A DNA stretch of 64,000 bases from Mesobacillus jeotgali (GTDB lineage Bacteria; Bacillota; Bacilli; Bacillales; Cytobacillaceae). The notes beneath the pieces are model-generated. The model had not been told where the DNA came from, did not search any database, and saw only the letters and a list, made by a program, of their open reading frames with translations. The stretch's first letter is position 1, and each line of letters starts with the position of its first letter. This document shows, piece after piece, positions 45,607 through 54,726 of this stretch. The DNA lies in NCBI RefSeq assembly GCF_900166585.1, contig NZ_FVZC01000009.1, positions 682,001 to 746,000 on the forward strand, given 5' to 3'. Position numbers and translations under genes: made by a program.

Positions 45607-45933
45607 ATGACTAAACAAATAACTGAACCAGAATTTCTTACTTTCTGTGAAACTGCCGAACCCATCGAGGTGGTTGAAAAAATCACAGATAATAATATCC
45701 GTGGCCTGGAGAATATTGCGCTTCGATCGATCTCAACAAGGAACAAGCTTCCAGATAATGTTGTAAACCTTCTTGTTGCTTATTTTTACAGCCATTTTGG
45801 TAATCAGGTTTACAATCGGAATGATTTGGCACGCCTCTATGATTACTGGGCATCAAAGGATGTCAGGACTATGGCGCAAGCATCCGAAATGGTCCAAGAG
45901 GATATTGAGGAAGTCCTTAAATCTCTAAAATAA
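45607..45933 (+). CDS. Stand-alone DnaD/DnaB C-terminal-like domain protein
   Basis: 108 residues. The segment LPDNVVNLLVAYFYSHFGNQ, then LYDYWASKDVRTMAQASEMV, follows the pattern of the DnaB_2/DnaD helical domain (hydrophobic helix, then YxxxW and an xTxxxA turn) found in Bacillus replication-initiation proteins DnaB and DnaD. Those proteins have an additional N-terminal domain that is missing here. It could bind DNA or modulate replication proteins; that is inference from a short similarity. Start ATG with AGCAGGAGAT. A terminator follows closely. Confidence 0.65.
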   Translation: MTKQITEPEFLTFCETAEPIEVVEKITDNNIRGLENIALRSISTRNKLPDNVVNLLVAYFYSHFGNQVYNRNDLARLYDYWASKDVRTMAQASEMVQEDIEEVLKSLK

Positions 45934-45946
45934 TCTATTTAGTTGG

Positions 45947-45975
45947 AACAGACTGTATTCAGTCTGTTTTTTTTG
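45947..45975 (+). terminator. Intrinsic terminator after the DnaD-like gene
   Basis: AACAGACTG / CAGTCTGTT (45947-45955 and 45960-45968) with a TATT loop and a T run. Confidence 0.92.
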
Positions 45976-46035
45976 AAGGAAAAAAGGCAAACTTCCCGAA
46001 ACCCTATAGTAAACAATTGAGAGCAGGGTGATTAT

Positions 46036-46539
46036 TTGCTAAATGGATCTGTAATTAAACTCGCTGAAAACAATGATGGGCAAAAGGTGGTCCATTTTTT
46101 AAAACGAGTTGCTAAATGGCTGAAAGGTAATGGGATCAATCAATGGCGATTTCTGCTAAGTGGGGGTGACGATGATGAAATTTTAGAAGCAGTAAAGAGG
46201 AACGAAACATATATCGTTATGGACGGTGATGAGTTGGTTGCCACCTTCACGCTTTCGGGAGATCAGAGCGAATGGGACATACATATATTTGGTGAAGAAG
46301 CTGCTCACGATTCGCTCTATTTGCACAGATTTGCCATAGCCCCTGAGTTGATTGGAAGAGGACTGGGAAGGGAGTTACTGGCTTGGATTGAAAAAAGTAT
46401 ATACACAGAGAAATCCTTTCTAAAATTAGATTGTGTATCTAATAACAGCAAACTGAACCAATTTTATCTTGATTATGGCTTCGACTATATAGGTGAAACT
46501 GATCATCACAATAAATATCAAAAAAAAATATGCCGTTGA
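46036..46539 (+). CDS. GNAT-family N-acetyltransferase
   Basis: 167 residues. The acetyl-CoA-binding motif A is recognisable in LHRFAIAPELIGRGLGRELLAWIE, and the C-terminal part has NNSKLNQFYLDYGFDYIGE, the usual motif B region. It transfers an acetyl group to an unknown amine. The start is TTG 46036, nine bases behind CAGGGTGAT. A terminator (46545-46570) follows. It stands alone between the DnaD-like gene and the two-component system. Confidence 0.85.
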   Translation: MLNGSVIKLAENNDGQKVVHFLKRVAKWLKGNGINQWRFLLSGGDDDEILEAVKRNETYIVMDGDELVATFTLSGDQSEWDIHIFGEEAAHDSLYLHRFAIAPELIGRGLGRELLAWIEKSIYTEKSFLKLDCVSNNSKLNQFYLDYGFDYIGETDHHNKYQKKICR

Positions 46540-46544
46540 ATCCG

Positions 46545-46570
46545 GACCCTTCTTGGGTCTTTTTATTTTT
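46545..46570 (+). terminator. Intrinsic terminator after the GNAT gene
   Basis: GACCC / GGGTC (46545-46549 and 46555-46559) followed by TTTTTATTTTTAT. A short stem but a strong T tract. Confidence 0.7.
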
Positions 46571-46678
46571 ATAATGTTCTAAGAAGATGTCACTCAATGT
46601 TAATAAACATATCCTTTAAAGGGCAAAAACAGAGGTTACAATGTAGTTGTAAAGAGACCGCGGTAGCGAGGGATAGTT

Positions 46679-47722
46679 ATGTTAATGCAAACAGAATTTT
46701 TGGCCGACATTGTAGATCACCTTCCTGAAGGCATGATTGTAATGGACACGGTACGGACAATTCACTACCTCAATGAGAAGGCAACCAATATGACGGGCTG
46801 GAAGCTAGGCGAGAAGGTTCCATACTGTACGTATTGTCAGGAACGAGAAGTGGATGAGGATGAGAACCGCTGCATTTTGACGACAGATGAGCCGATACCT
46901 TTCTTTCATTCCCATATGGCAGTATATGAAGGGCTTGAAGAGTTTGAAATGTCCCTAAAGAAAATAAAGGTTGCCAATGAAGTATATTATGTACTGAGGA
47001 TTCGCCAGCCTATTCAGAACGAAAATAGTGAAAGGGCTCGGTTCCACGAGCTACTCGTGCAGGAGACACTGCTCGCGCAGGAGGCTGAACGGAAAAGGAT
47101 TGCCAGGGAACTGCATGATCATATCGGGCAAAGTGTCTACAGTATTTTTCTTGGATTAGAGGTCATTAAGCAGACCATCACTGACGAGAAATATCAGCAT
47201 CACCTTTCCAATATGGTTAAGGTCATGGAAAAAACGCTAAATAACATAAAACAGCTGACGAAAAGTCTGCGGCCTGAGCTTGTTTATGATATAGGTCTTG
47301 AAAAGTCCCTTCGTCAAGCGGTGAAAGACTGGAGGAAGCTATACCAGATTGAGATATTTTTGGAAATGGAGCTGGACAAAGACCAAAAGCTTGATTCCGA
47401 AAAGGAACTCCACTTATTCAGGATTATCCAGGAAAGTGTCGCTAATGCGGTTCGCCACGGCCAAGCAACCTATTTCTCCATTCATTTAAAAAACTATTAT
47501 CAATATGTATTCTTTAATTTATACGATAATGGTAAAGGGTTTATATCGGAGCGATACAAATCGAAAGGGCTTGGTTTAAAGCATATGTATGAGCGATGCA
47601 AAATGCTTGATGGAGATATTAAATGGCTCAGCAAAGATGGCGGACCGACAAGAGTGGAGGGATTTGTCTCTTTGATAAAAGCGGAGGGAGAGAGTGAAAG
47701 TGAACTTAATGATAATCGATGA
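46679..47722 (+). CDS. Cytosolic PAS sensor histidine kinase (HisKA_3) with a Cys cluster
   Basis: 347 residues, no membrane segment. An N-terminal PAS domain (~8-110; IVDHLPEGMIVMDTVRTIHYLN) contains PYCTYCQ (Cys50, Cys53) and a third Cys at 65. The dimerisation/phosphoacceptor helix is RKRIARELHDHIGQSVYS with phospho-His ~146, the NarL-type kinase family. The ATPase domain has ESVANAVRHG (N box), DNGKGF and GLGLKHMYER. The Cys set suggests metal, Fe-S or redox sensing, but this is inference. It overlaps its response-regulator gene by 29 bases. The partner exporter genes follow. Confidence 0.9.
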   Translation: MLMQTEFLADIVDHLPEGMIVMDTVRTIHYLNEKATNMTGWKLGEKVPYCTYCQEREVDEDENRCILTTDEPIPFFHSHMAVYEGLEEFEMSLKKIKVANEVYYVLRIRQPIQNENSERARFHELLVQETLLAQEAERKRIARELHDHIGQSVYSIFLGLEVIKQTITDEKYQHHLSNMVKVMEKTLNNIKQLTKSLRPELVYDIGLEKSLRQAVKDWRKLYQIEIFLEMELDKDQKLDSEKELHLFRIIQESVANAVRHGQATYFSIHLKNYYQYVFFNLYDNGKGFISERYKSKGLGLKHMYERCKMLDGDIKWLSKDGGPTRVEGFVSLIKAEGESESELNDNR

Positions 47723-48326
47723 CCATGAGATTGTAAGGGATGGCTTGAGCATGCTCCTTCAGCAATCTTTTTGCATCGATGGAAGGATCTGTGCCTGTGA
47801 TGGCTATGAGGCTGTAAAAGCGGCAGAGGATTTTCCAGCAGACCTAGTGATGCTTGATCTTTCAATGCCGGGAGGATTGGATGGAATGACAACCCTGGAG
47901 AGATTAAGGAAACTACTGCCGGAGGCCAAGATTGTCATATTCTCTATGCATGATGATATCGGCTATCAGAAAAAAGCATATGAAGCAGGTGCTGATGGCT
48001 TTTTAATAAAACAGCTGAAGCGGGATGACCTCATCCAATCCCTTGATCAGATTATGGCAAATCAGAAGGTCTTTGATACACATGTTTTGGAAGATGATAC
48101 GGAAGCAGACCATTTTAACCTCATTGACCTCCCGATAACGAAACGGGAAAAAGAGGTTTTCGTTCTCACTGTTAAAGGATATTCACAAAAAGATATTGCA
48201 GAAAGGCTTGACATTTCAGTCAAAACTGTAGAAAACCACAGGCAGAAAATTGGCGAGAAGCTCGGCTCCCATAAGCGTTATGAGTGGGTAGAAACAGCCA
48301 GAAAATACAATGTGTTTCAATCTTAA
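47694..48326 (+). CDS. NarL/FixJ-family response regulator
   Basis: 210 residues. The receiver domain has the acidic pair Asp9/Asp10, phosphoacceptor ~Asp55 (LVMLDLSMPGG) and Lys in GFLIKQL. The output is a LuxR-type helix-turn-helix (ITKREKEVFVLTVKGYSQKD, then IAERLDISVKTVENH). Start GTG 47694, six bases behind GGAGGG, overlapping the kinase gene. A terminator begins in its stop codon. It most likely controls the ABC exporter genes that begin 170 bases downstream. Confidence 0.93.
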   Translation: MKVNLMIIDDHEIVRDGLSMLLQQSFCIDGRICACDGYEAVKAAEDFPADLVMLDLSMPGGLDGMTTLERLRKLLPEAKIVIFSMHDDIGYQKKAYEAGADGFLIKQLKRDDLIQSLDQIMANQKVFDTHVLEDDTEADHFNLIDLPITKREKEVFVLTVKGYSQKDIAERLDISVKTVENHRQKIGEKLGSHKRYEWVETARKYNVFQS

Positions 48327-48356
48327 GCAGGACATAATTTGTCTTGCTTTTTTTAT
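48325..48356 (+). terminator. Intrinsic terminator after the response regulator
   Basis: AAGCAGGACA / TGTCTTGCTT (48325-48334 and 48340-48349) followed by TTTTTTATTT. Confidence 0.85.
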
Positions 48357-48497
48357 TTAGCCTTTACGCAAATGGCAAAGAATAACATAAAAATTGAAAA
48401 AAAGTTTTGGGATTGATTTATTTTTATGGAAATTATTTCATGTTACTTGCTTTTTTGAGATAATAAAAGAAAAATAGTCCGAAAGTTGGTGTCTTGT

Positions 48498-49439
48498 GTG
48501 CAGGTTCTTGAGGTGAAACAGGTAACGAAGAGATTTAAAGATTTAGAGGCGGTAAAAAATGTTTCTTTTTCTGTCAATAAGGGTGAATCATTTGGTCTCC
48601 TGGGCCCAAATGGAGCGGGTAAGACAACCACGATTCAGATGGTATCTGGCTTATTCCCCCCAACTTCAGGAAACATTGAGATTGCAGGAATTGATATGGT
48701 CAGGCACCCAAAAAAGGGGCAGGGTCTTTTGGGAATAGTTCCACAGGAAATCGCTCTTTATCAAACGATGAGTGCAAGAGAAAACCTGGCCTTTTGGGGG
48801 AAGATGTATGGTTTAAAGGGAAACAGCCTGCAAAAAAGGATAAACGAGGTGTTGGAAATCATCGGTTTGGCAGACCGGGCAAAGGAAAAAGTAGAGACTT
48901 TTTCTGGTGGAATGAAACGCAGAGTCAATATTGGTGCTGCCATTTTACATAATCCTGAATTATTGATCATGGATGAACCTACCGTGGGTATTGATCCCCA
49001 GTCTCGCAGCCACATCCTTGATACAGTAAAAAAGCTGAATAAAGAAGGTATGACAGTGATTTATACCAGTCATTATATGGAGGAAGTCGAGTATCTTTGT
49101 GAAAAGATTGGCATTATGGATCACGGTGAATTCATTACCTCTGGAACCATTTCGGAATTAAGGGAGACAATCGGTGATCGATCTCGTATTGTAATGAATT
49201 TTTCAGAAGTGCACGAACTCGGAAACTTAAAAAAGTTCCTGGTTCCAATAGTTCCTGAAGAAGATCTTGTCATGCAGCAAAAGGAGCTTGCCATCTTCCA
49301 TACGGAGCCGCAAAAAGCTCTCAGCGAATTGATTCAGTCAGTTACCGGAGCGGGATTTGAAATTACAGCTGTTGAAATCGTTGAGCCTAATCTAGAAAGT
49401 GTCTTCCTCCGCCTTACTGGAAGAAGCTTAAGGGATTAA
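48498..49439 (+). CDS. ABC exporter ATP-binding protein (LnrL-like)
   Basis: 313 residues from GTG 48498. DrrA-type ATPase: Walker A GPNGAGKTT, signature FSGGMKRR, Walker B LLIMDEPTVGIDP, H-loop YTSHYMEE, and a ~80-residue C-terminal extension. Length, and the following two ABC-2 permeases of 396 and 377 residues behind a two-component system, match B. subtilis LnrLMN (YfiLMN), which protects against linearmycins and other polyenes. That substrate is inference from layout. A weak GTTGGTG site precedes the start; TTG 48486 and GTG 48489 are alternatives. Confidence 0.88.
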   Translation: MQVLEVKQVTKRFKDLEAVKNVSFSVNKGESFGLLGPNGAGKTTTIQMVSGLFPPTSGNIEIAGIDMVRHPKKGQGLLGIVPQEIALYQTMSARENLAFWGKMYGLKGNSLQKRINEVLEIIGLADRAKEKVETFSGGMKRRVNIGAAILHNPELLIMDEPTVGIDPQSRSHILDTVKKLNKEGMTVIYTSHYMEEVEYLCEKIGIMDHGEFITSGTISELRETIGDRSRIVMNFSEVHELGNLKKFLVPIVPEEDLVMQQKELAIFHTEPQKALSELIQSVTGAGFEITAVEIVEPNLESVFLRLTGRSLRD

Positions 49440-49452
49440 GGGGGGAAACATA

Positions 49453-50643
49453 GTGGGATTTTGGTGGCTGGCATTAAAGGATGCGGTTCTTATTGCGAGG
49501 GATAAGAAGGCGTTGTTAACACTTATTTTCATGCCGATTTTATTAATTGGAATTCTTGGTGCAGCTTTTGGCAATATGATGGGTGATGAAGAAGTAACTC
49601 AGATAAAAAAATTCAAAATAGGAATTGTCAATCTTGACGACGGTGAATTGGGGAAGGTTTTGGAAGAAGAAATATTCGTGAATGGGCTGCCGGAACTTAT
49701 AGATGGTGAGGGAATGAGCGAAAAGGAGATGAAAGATCAATTAAAGCAGCAGGAACTTTCTGTGGGAGTCATTCTTCCGAAGGACTTTTCGGATCATATA
49801 ATTTTAGGTGAAGAGTCACAGGTGAAAATTGTCTCCATTCCGTCCGCTTCCCTCCAGTCGTCAATCATAGAGAGTATAGTAATTCAATTTAATCAGTCAT
49901 CTGCAGTCAATGGTGCAGCCATGCAGGTTATGGGTCAACCTGGCCGTGTTAATTCTTCCCCTGGAATAGCTAATTCTGTCGGTGATTCTTTTAATATCAT
50001 GGAAGAGGTAGCGGTAAAACAGAAACAGAAGCCAGTAGGCTCGTTTCAATATTACGCCGCGGGTATGGGGGTGATGTTTTTGCTAATGACTGTCATAACA
50101 GGGGTTAGTGCAATGATTGAAGAAAAAGAGCAGGATGTTTACAGTCGTCTGCTTATTACTAAATTGACCAATCGCGATTATCTTATTGGCAAATTTATTG
50201 GATTGTTGTTCATTTCATCTCTTCAATTTTTCATCATTTTTCTCGGAACACGCTATCTCTATGGTGTTAACTGGGGAAATTCAATGAGCGGTGTCTTCGT
50301 TATCGGATTTTCGTTTGTTTTTAGTGTCTGTGGACTTGGGGTTCTCCTTGGTACCTTCGTAAAGACAGAGAAAACATTCAATGCTGCCGGCATGCTTGCC
50401 ACGCAAATCATGGCGGCCATTGGAGGGAGCATGGTGCCTTTATATCTATTTCCTGAATGGATGAATTCCATTGTGAAAGTCCTCCCTAATGCCCTTGCAC
50501 TTCAGACATTCCTGGATTTAATGACCGGTGCAGAACTGTCGCAAGTGTTGATGGAAGCAGTTATTTTAATCACGATCGGGATTGTTTCACTTTTGCTTGC
50601 ATTTGTATCTCTTTCTGTAAGAGGGAGGGCTATAAATGTTTAA
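49453..50643 (+). CDS. ABC-2 type permease 1 (LnrM-like)
   Basis: 396 residues. One N-terminal membrane helix (~22-42), a large extracytoplasmic domain (~45-195) and a C-terminal block of five or six helices (from AAGMGVMFLLMTVITGVSAMI). This is the ABC2_membrane_3 architecture of the LnrM/LnrN and YhaP-like exporters. Start GTG 49453 with AAGGGGGGA. It overlaps the next permease gene by eight bases, so a heterodimeric exporter is likely. Confidence 0.88.
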   Translation: MGFWWLALKDAVLIARDKKALLTLIFMPILLIGILGAAFGNMMGDEEVTQIKKFKIGIVNLDDGELGKVLEEEIFVNGLPELIDGEGMSEKEMKDQLKQQELSVGVILPKDFSDHIILGEESQVKIVSIPSASLQSSIIESIVIQFNQSSAVNGAAMQVMGQPGRVNSSPGIANSVGDSFNIMEEVAVKQKQKPVGSFQYYAAGMGVMFLLMTVITGVSAMIEEKEQDVYSRLLITKLTNRDYLIGKFIGLLFISSLQFFIIFLGTRYLYGVNWGNSMSGVFVIGFSFVFSVCGLGVLLGTFVKTEKTFNAAGMLATQIMAAIGGSMVPLYLFPEWMNSIVKVLPNALALQTFLDLMTGAELSQVLMEAVILITIGIVSLLLAFVSLSVRGRAINV

Positions 50644-51769
50644 GATTATTTCTATTGCCGGTCTGCATCTTAAATCTTTGTTCAAGACGCCATCTGCTAT
50701 TGTTTTAATGTTTGTCATGCCGATAGTATTCAGTCTGATTTTTGGTGGAATTGGCTCTGGTGGCTCTTCCTCAAATAAGAAACCTGTTGTCATTGTGGTT
50801 GAACCAAAGGAGGATGGGGCAAAGGCAATAACAGAGCTATTGTCTTCAAACAGCCAGTACAAATGGCAGCTGGCTGATGAGGATCAAGCAAGAAATTCAG
50901 TCGAAAACCTGGAGGCCATCGCTGCTGTGGTTATGACAGAACCATTCAGTGCGAATTACGATCGGGAAAAACCTATTTTCCAAATCATTGTCCAAAGGAA
51001 AACACAAGAGTATCTGGCATTAAGCACTTATGTCGAAGGGATTGGAAGGATCGTTAGTCAGTCATTTGAAATCGGCGCGGTTAAAGGAATGGATACAGCT
51101 TTTGGGATTCTGGACGCAGTGGCTGAGAGAGAACCAATCGGGATCAGCAGGGAAATATCCCAAAAAGAGGAATCAGATTCTGAATCAGTTGGCATGATGG
51201 CGATTGGTTTCACAATAATGTTCATGATGTTTGGGATTTCTGGAGCGGCATCGGCCATTCTTGACGAAAGAATGGGCGGTACGTGGCAGCGGCTGCTCAC
51301 CTCTCCATTATCAAAAGCGCAGGTGATGGGAGGGTATTTAATTTCTTATTTCATGATGGGGGCCATTCAATTATTGGTTCTTATGGTGGTGATGAACCTT
51401 ATTTATGGTTCCTCTTGGGGAAATCTTGTTTATTTTGCACCATTTGCAGGACTGGTGATCATAACAATTGTTGGTTTTGGTTTGATGATGGCCAGCATTG
51501 TAAAAACGAGACAACAGTCAGGTGCGATTAGTGCAGTGCTGATTGTCAGTACATGTATGATCGGAGGGGTTTACTGGCCGCTAGAAATCGTCCCGGAATT
51601 CATGCAGCAAATAGCCAGGGCAGTGCCTCAAAGCTGGATGATCACTGGATTCCGTGAGATTGTCAGCGGGAGCTTATACACCCCGGCAATCATAAAGTCC
51701 ACCTTGATGCTGCTCGCTTTCAGTATGATATTCTTTGTGGTTGGTTTAAAAAAAATGAAATATGATTAA
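50636..51769 (+). CDS. ABC-2 type permease 2 (LnrN-like)
   Basis: 377 residues with the same architecture as the preceding permease: an N-terminal helix (~18-38), an extracytoplasmic domain to ~185 and a helical C-terminal block (GMMAIGFTIMFMMFGISGAAS onward). DERMGGTWQRLLTSPLSK is the conserved cytoplasmic coupling segment. The start ATG overlaps the upstream gene, with AGAGGGAGGG as ribosome site. It closes the exporter operon. Confidence 0.88.
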   Translation: MFKIISIAGLHLKSLFKTPSAIVLMFVMPIVFSLIFGGIGSGGSSSNKKPVVIVVEPKEDGAKAITELLSSNSQYKWQLADEDQARNSVENLEAIAAVVMTEPFSANYDREKPIFQIIVQRKTQEYLALSTYVEGIGRIVSQSFEIGAVKGMDTAFGILDAVAEREPIGISREISQKEESDSESVGMMAIGFTIMFMMFGISGAASAILDERMGGTWQRLLTSPLSKAQVMGGYLISYFMMGAIQLLVLMVVMNLIYGSSWGNLVYFAPFAGLVIITIVGFGLMMASIVKTRQQSGAISAVLIVSTCMIGGVYWPLEIVPEFMQQIARAVPQSWMITGFREIVSGSLYTPAIIKSTLMLLAFSMIFFVVGLKKMKYD

Positions 51770-51770
51770 C

Positions 51771-51806
51771 GATTGCCAGTCCAGTTTTGGACTGGTAATT
51801 GTTTTT
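51771..51806 (+). terminator. Intrinsic terminator after the exporter operon
   Basis: GCCAGTCCA / TGGACTGGT (from 51775 and 51788) within a longer stem, followed by AATTGTTTTTAAG. The ~200 bases from here to mutS are AT-rich; AAAAGCTGCATTGCCC near 51917 echoes the rnjB-upstream repeats. Confidence 0.8.
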
Positions 51807-52012
51807 AAGTGGATTCTATCGAAAATTATATTTTGTCGAGTTATAATAGATATTTAGAGTAAGAGTCGAAATTAAAAAAATGCTTAGCTGACCGAGAATG
51901 AGAAAAGTATAAGTTGAAAAGCTGCATTGCCCTAAAGCTGTATAGACGCAATGTTAGTAAAAAGCAAGTTTACCAAAATACGATTAAGCAATAGTGAATG
52001 TTGGAGGAGAAT

Positions 52013-54664
52013 ATGGCTACATATACCCCTATGATCAAGCAATACCTGCAAGTGAAGGCAGATTACCAGGATGCCTTTTTATTTTTCCGCTTAGGCGATT
52101 TTTATGAAATGTTCTTTGATGATGCGCTGAAGGCATCGCAGGAGCTGGAAATAACATTAACAAGCAGAGAGGGCGGCGGCGAGGAACGGATTCCGATGTG
52201 CGGCGTGCCTTACCATTCTGCTCCTAATTATATTGAGCAGCTTATAAATAAAGGCTATAAAGTTGCGATTTGTGAACAAACCGAAGACCCGAAGACGGCA
52301 AAAGGTGTTGTAAAGCGGGAAGTTGTCCAGCTGATTACCCCTGGAACGGTGATGGAGGGGCGAGGGCTTCTCGATAAAGAAAATAATTTCATTGCTACAG
52401 TTACCGTTTTCGGAGAAAATCAGTTCGGTTTTGCCTGCAGTGACCTATCAACAGGTGAGAGCAGAGCAACCTTGATTAATGGAAGTACGGAAGAGCTGAT
52501 TAACGAATTATCAATATCCGGCGCGAAGGAAGTAGTAATTGAAAGCTGTGTATCACCGGAAATCCAGAAAAAACTTAAAGAACGCTCGATTTTAGCTTTT
52601 TCCATAGAAGATAACTGTGTGGTTAATGAAAGCTTTTCAGGTCTTTTGGCAGAATTGGATAATGAGCAGCTGATCACCACTGCTTCAAGATTATTCAATT
52701 ATCTATACCGTACCCAGAAGCGAAGCCTTGACCACTTGCAAAAGGTGTCAGTCTACAAAGTCCAGCAATATATGAAAATCGATTATTTCTCCAAGAGGAA
52801 TCTGGAGCTTACCGAAACTATCCGATCTACCGCAAAAAAAGGAACGCTTTTATGGCTGCTTGATGAAACAATGACGGCAATGGGCGGAAGGATGCTCAAG
52901 CAGTGGATCAACAGGCCGCTGATAGACAAGTCCGAAATCGGCCGCAGACAGGAATTAGTCCAGCTTTTCGTCGGACAGTTCTTTGAACGTCAGGAATTAC
53001 GGGAAAAACTGAAGGATGTTTACGACCTGGAACGTTTGGCCGGCCGTGTAGCTTTTGGCAATTTGAATCCCAGGGACTTGATGCAGCTGAAAAGATCCTT
53101 ACTGCAGGTACCGTTGCTGAAGGGAATTTTGGAGAACCTTCCCCACGAGGAAGCTGCCATGATGGCAGAGCGACTGGATCCATGTGAGGAAGCAGCTGAT
53201 TTACTTGAACAGGCGATTGTCGATAATCCTCCTATATCTGTTAAAGAAGGGAACATCATTCGTGATGGTTATGACCAGCAGCTGGACCAGTACCGTGACG
53301 CCAGCCGGAATGGCAAGACTTGGATTGCAATGCTCGAGCGGCAGGAACGTGAAAAAACAGGCATTAAATCTCTTAAAGTTGGATACAACCGTATATTTGG
53401 CTACTATATCGAAGTGACAAGGGCGAATTTGCATTTGCTGCAGGAAGGACAGTACGAAAGAAAGCAGACTCTTTCCAACGCAGAGCGTTTCATTACTCCT
53501 GAACTCAAGGAAAAGGAAGAATTAATCCTTGCTGCAGAGGAAAAGAGCGTCGAGCTTGAGTATCAGCTATTTGTCGGCATCCGCGAGACAATCAAAGACT
53601 ATATTCCAAGACTGCAGGGTCTCGCAAAGGCTTTAAGTGAACTGGATGTCCTTCTTGGGTTCGCAGAGCTCAGTGAGCAAAGACATTACGTTAAACCTGT
53701 ATTCTCCTCTGACAGAAAAATCGTCCTGAAGGATGGGCGCCATCCTGTTGTCGAAAAGGTAATGGACGCACAGGAATATGTCCCTAATGATTGCTTTATG
53801 GACAGTGAACGCGAAGTCCTGCTGATTACGGGTCCAAATATGTCGGGTAAAAGCACCTATATGCGCCAGGTGGCATTAACCGCCATTATGGCTCAAATCG
53901 GCTGCTTCGTACCTGCAGATAAAGCTGAACTGCCAATATTTGACCAGGTGTTTACCAGAATTGGAGCAGCCGACGACCTTGTTTCAGGACAGAGTACTTT
54001 CATGGTCGAAATGCTTGAAGCAAGGAACGCGATTATCAATGCTTCAAGCGATAGCCTGATTTTGTTTGATGAGATTGGCAGGGGAACATCCACTTATGAT
54101 GGAATGGCCCTCGCCCAGGCAATGATTGAGTATATTCATGACAAAATTGGTGCAAAGACATTGTTCTCCACCCATTATCATGAATTGACCTCACTGGAAA
54201 AAGAATTAGCTAAACTGAAAAATGTCCATGTCAGTGCCGTTGAGCAAAACGGCAAAGTCGTTTTTCTTCATAAAATAAGGGAAGGGGCAGCTGATAAGAG
54301 TTACGGAATCCATGTGGCCCAGCTTGCTGAATTGCCGCCAGAACTAATTGAACGGGCAGCAGAAATCCTGCATTTCCTCGAGCAGACCGACAATCAGTCT
54401 TTTGATGAGCGGGATGCTAAAAGTAGACAGAATATTGCTCGAGAATCAGTGCAAGTCAATCAAAGCATTCTGCAACACAGGGAAACCGCGGCAGCAGCAC
54501 AACTTTCTTTTTTTGATGAAGGACCTGAACAACAGAAAACCAATAGGGCAAGCAAGAAGGAGAAACAGGTTTTAGATCAGTTATGTGGACTGGAAATTCT
54601 GGACATGACACCATTGCAAGCCATGAATATGCTGTATGAATTACAAAAAAAGCTTCGAAAGTAA
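52013..54664 (+). CDS. mutS: DNA mismatch repair protein MutS
   Basis: 883 residues, full length. The mismatch-reading Phe-x-Glu motif is in GDFYEMF (residues 30-32). The ATPase domain has Walker [14 protein letters not shown] (~607), the [13 protein letters not shown] segment [14 protein letters not shown] and [10 protein letters not shown] ~60-residue linker ([14 protein letters not shown] ... [11 protein letters not shown]) precedes the C-terminal tetramerisation part; QLSFF resembles the beta-clamp-binding motif. Start ATG 52013 behind TTGGAGGAG; an ATG at 51998 is open but overlaps that site. mutL follows after 62 bases. Confidence 0.97.
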   Translation: MATYTPMIKQYLQVKADYQDAFLFFRLGDFYEMFFDDALKASQELEITLTSREGGGEERIPMCGVPYHSAPNYIEQLINKGYKVAICEQTEDPKTAKGVVKREVVQLITPGTVMEGRGLLDKENNFIATVTVFGENQFGFACSDLSTGESRATLINGSTEELINELSISGAKEVVIESCVSPEIQKKLKERSILAFSIEDNCVVNESFSGLLAELDNEQLITTASRLFNYLYRTQKRSLDHLQKVSVYKVQQYMKIDYFSKRNLELTETIRSTAKKGTLLWLLDETMTAMGGRMLKQWINRPLIDKSEIGRRQELVQLFVGQFFERQELREKLKDVYDLERLAGRVAFGNLNPRDLMQLKRSLLQVPLLKGILENLPHEEAAMMAERLDPCEEAADLLEQAIVDNPPISVKEGNIIRDGYDQQLDQYRDASRNGKTWIAMLERQEREKTGIKSLKVGYNRIFGYYIEVTRANLHLLQEGQYERKQTLSNAERFITPELKEKEELILAAEEKSVELEYQLFVGIRETIKDYIPRLQGLAKALSELDVLLGFAELSEQRHYVKPVFSSDRKIVLKDGRHPVVEKVMDAQEYVPNDCFMDSEREVLLITGPNMSGKSTYMRQVALTAIMAQIGCFVPADKAELPIFDQVFTRIGAADDLVSGQSTFMVEMLEARNAIINASSDSLILFDEIGRGTSTYDGMALAQAMIEYIHDKIGAKTLFSTHYHELTSLEKELAKLKNVHVSAVEQNGKVVFLHKIREGAADKSYGIHVAQLAELPPELIERAAEILHFLEQTDNQSFDERDAKSRQNIARESVQVNQSILQHRETAAAAQLSFFDEGPEQQKTNRASKKEKQVLDQLCGLEILDMTPLQAMNMLYELQKKLRK

Positions 54665-54726
54665 CATAAAGAGTATTGCCATTCATGAGAACTGTATGAT
54701 ATTCAATAAGCGCGGGGGGTGATGAA

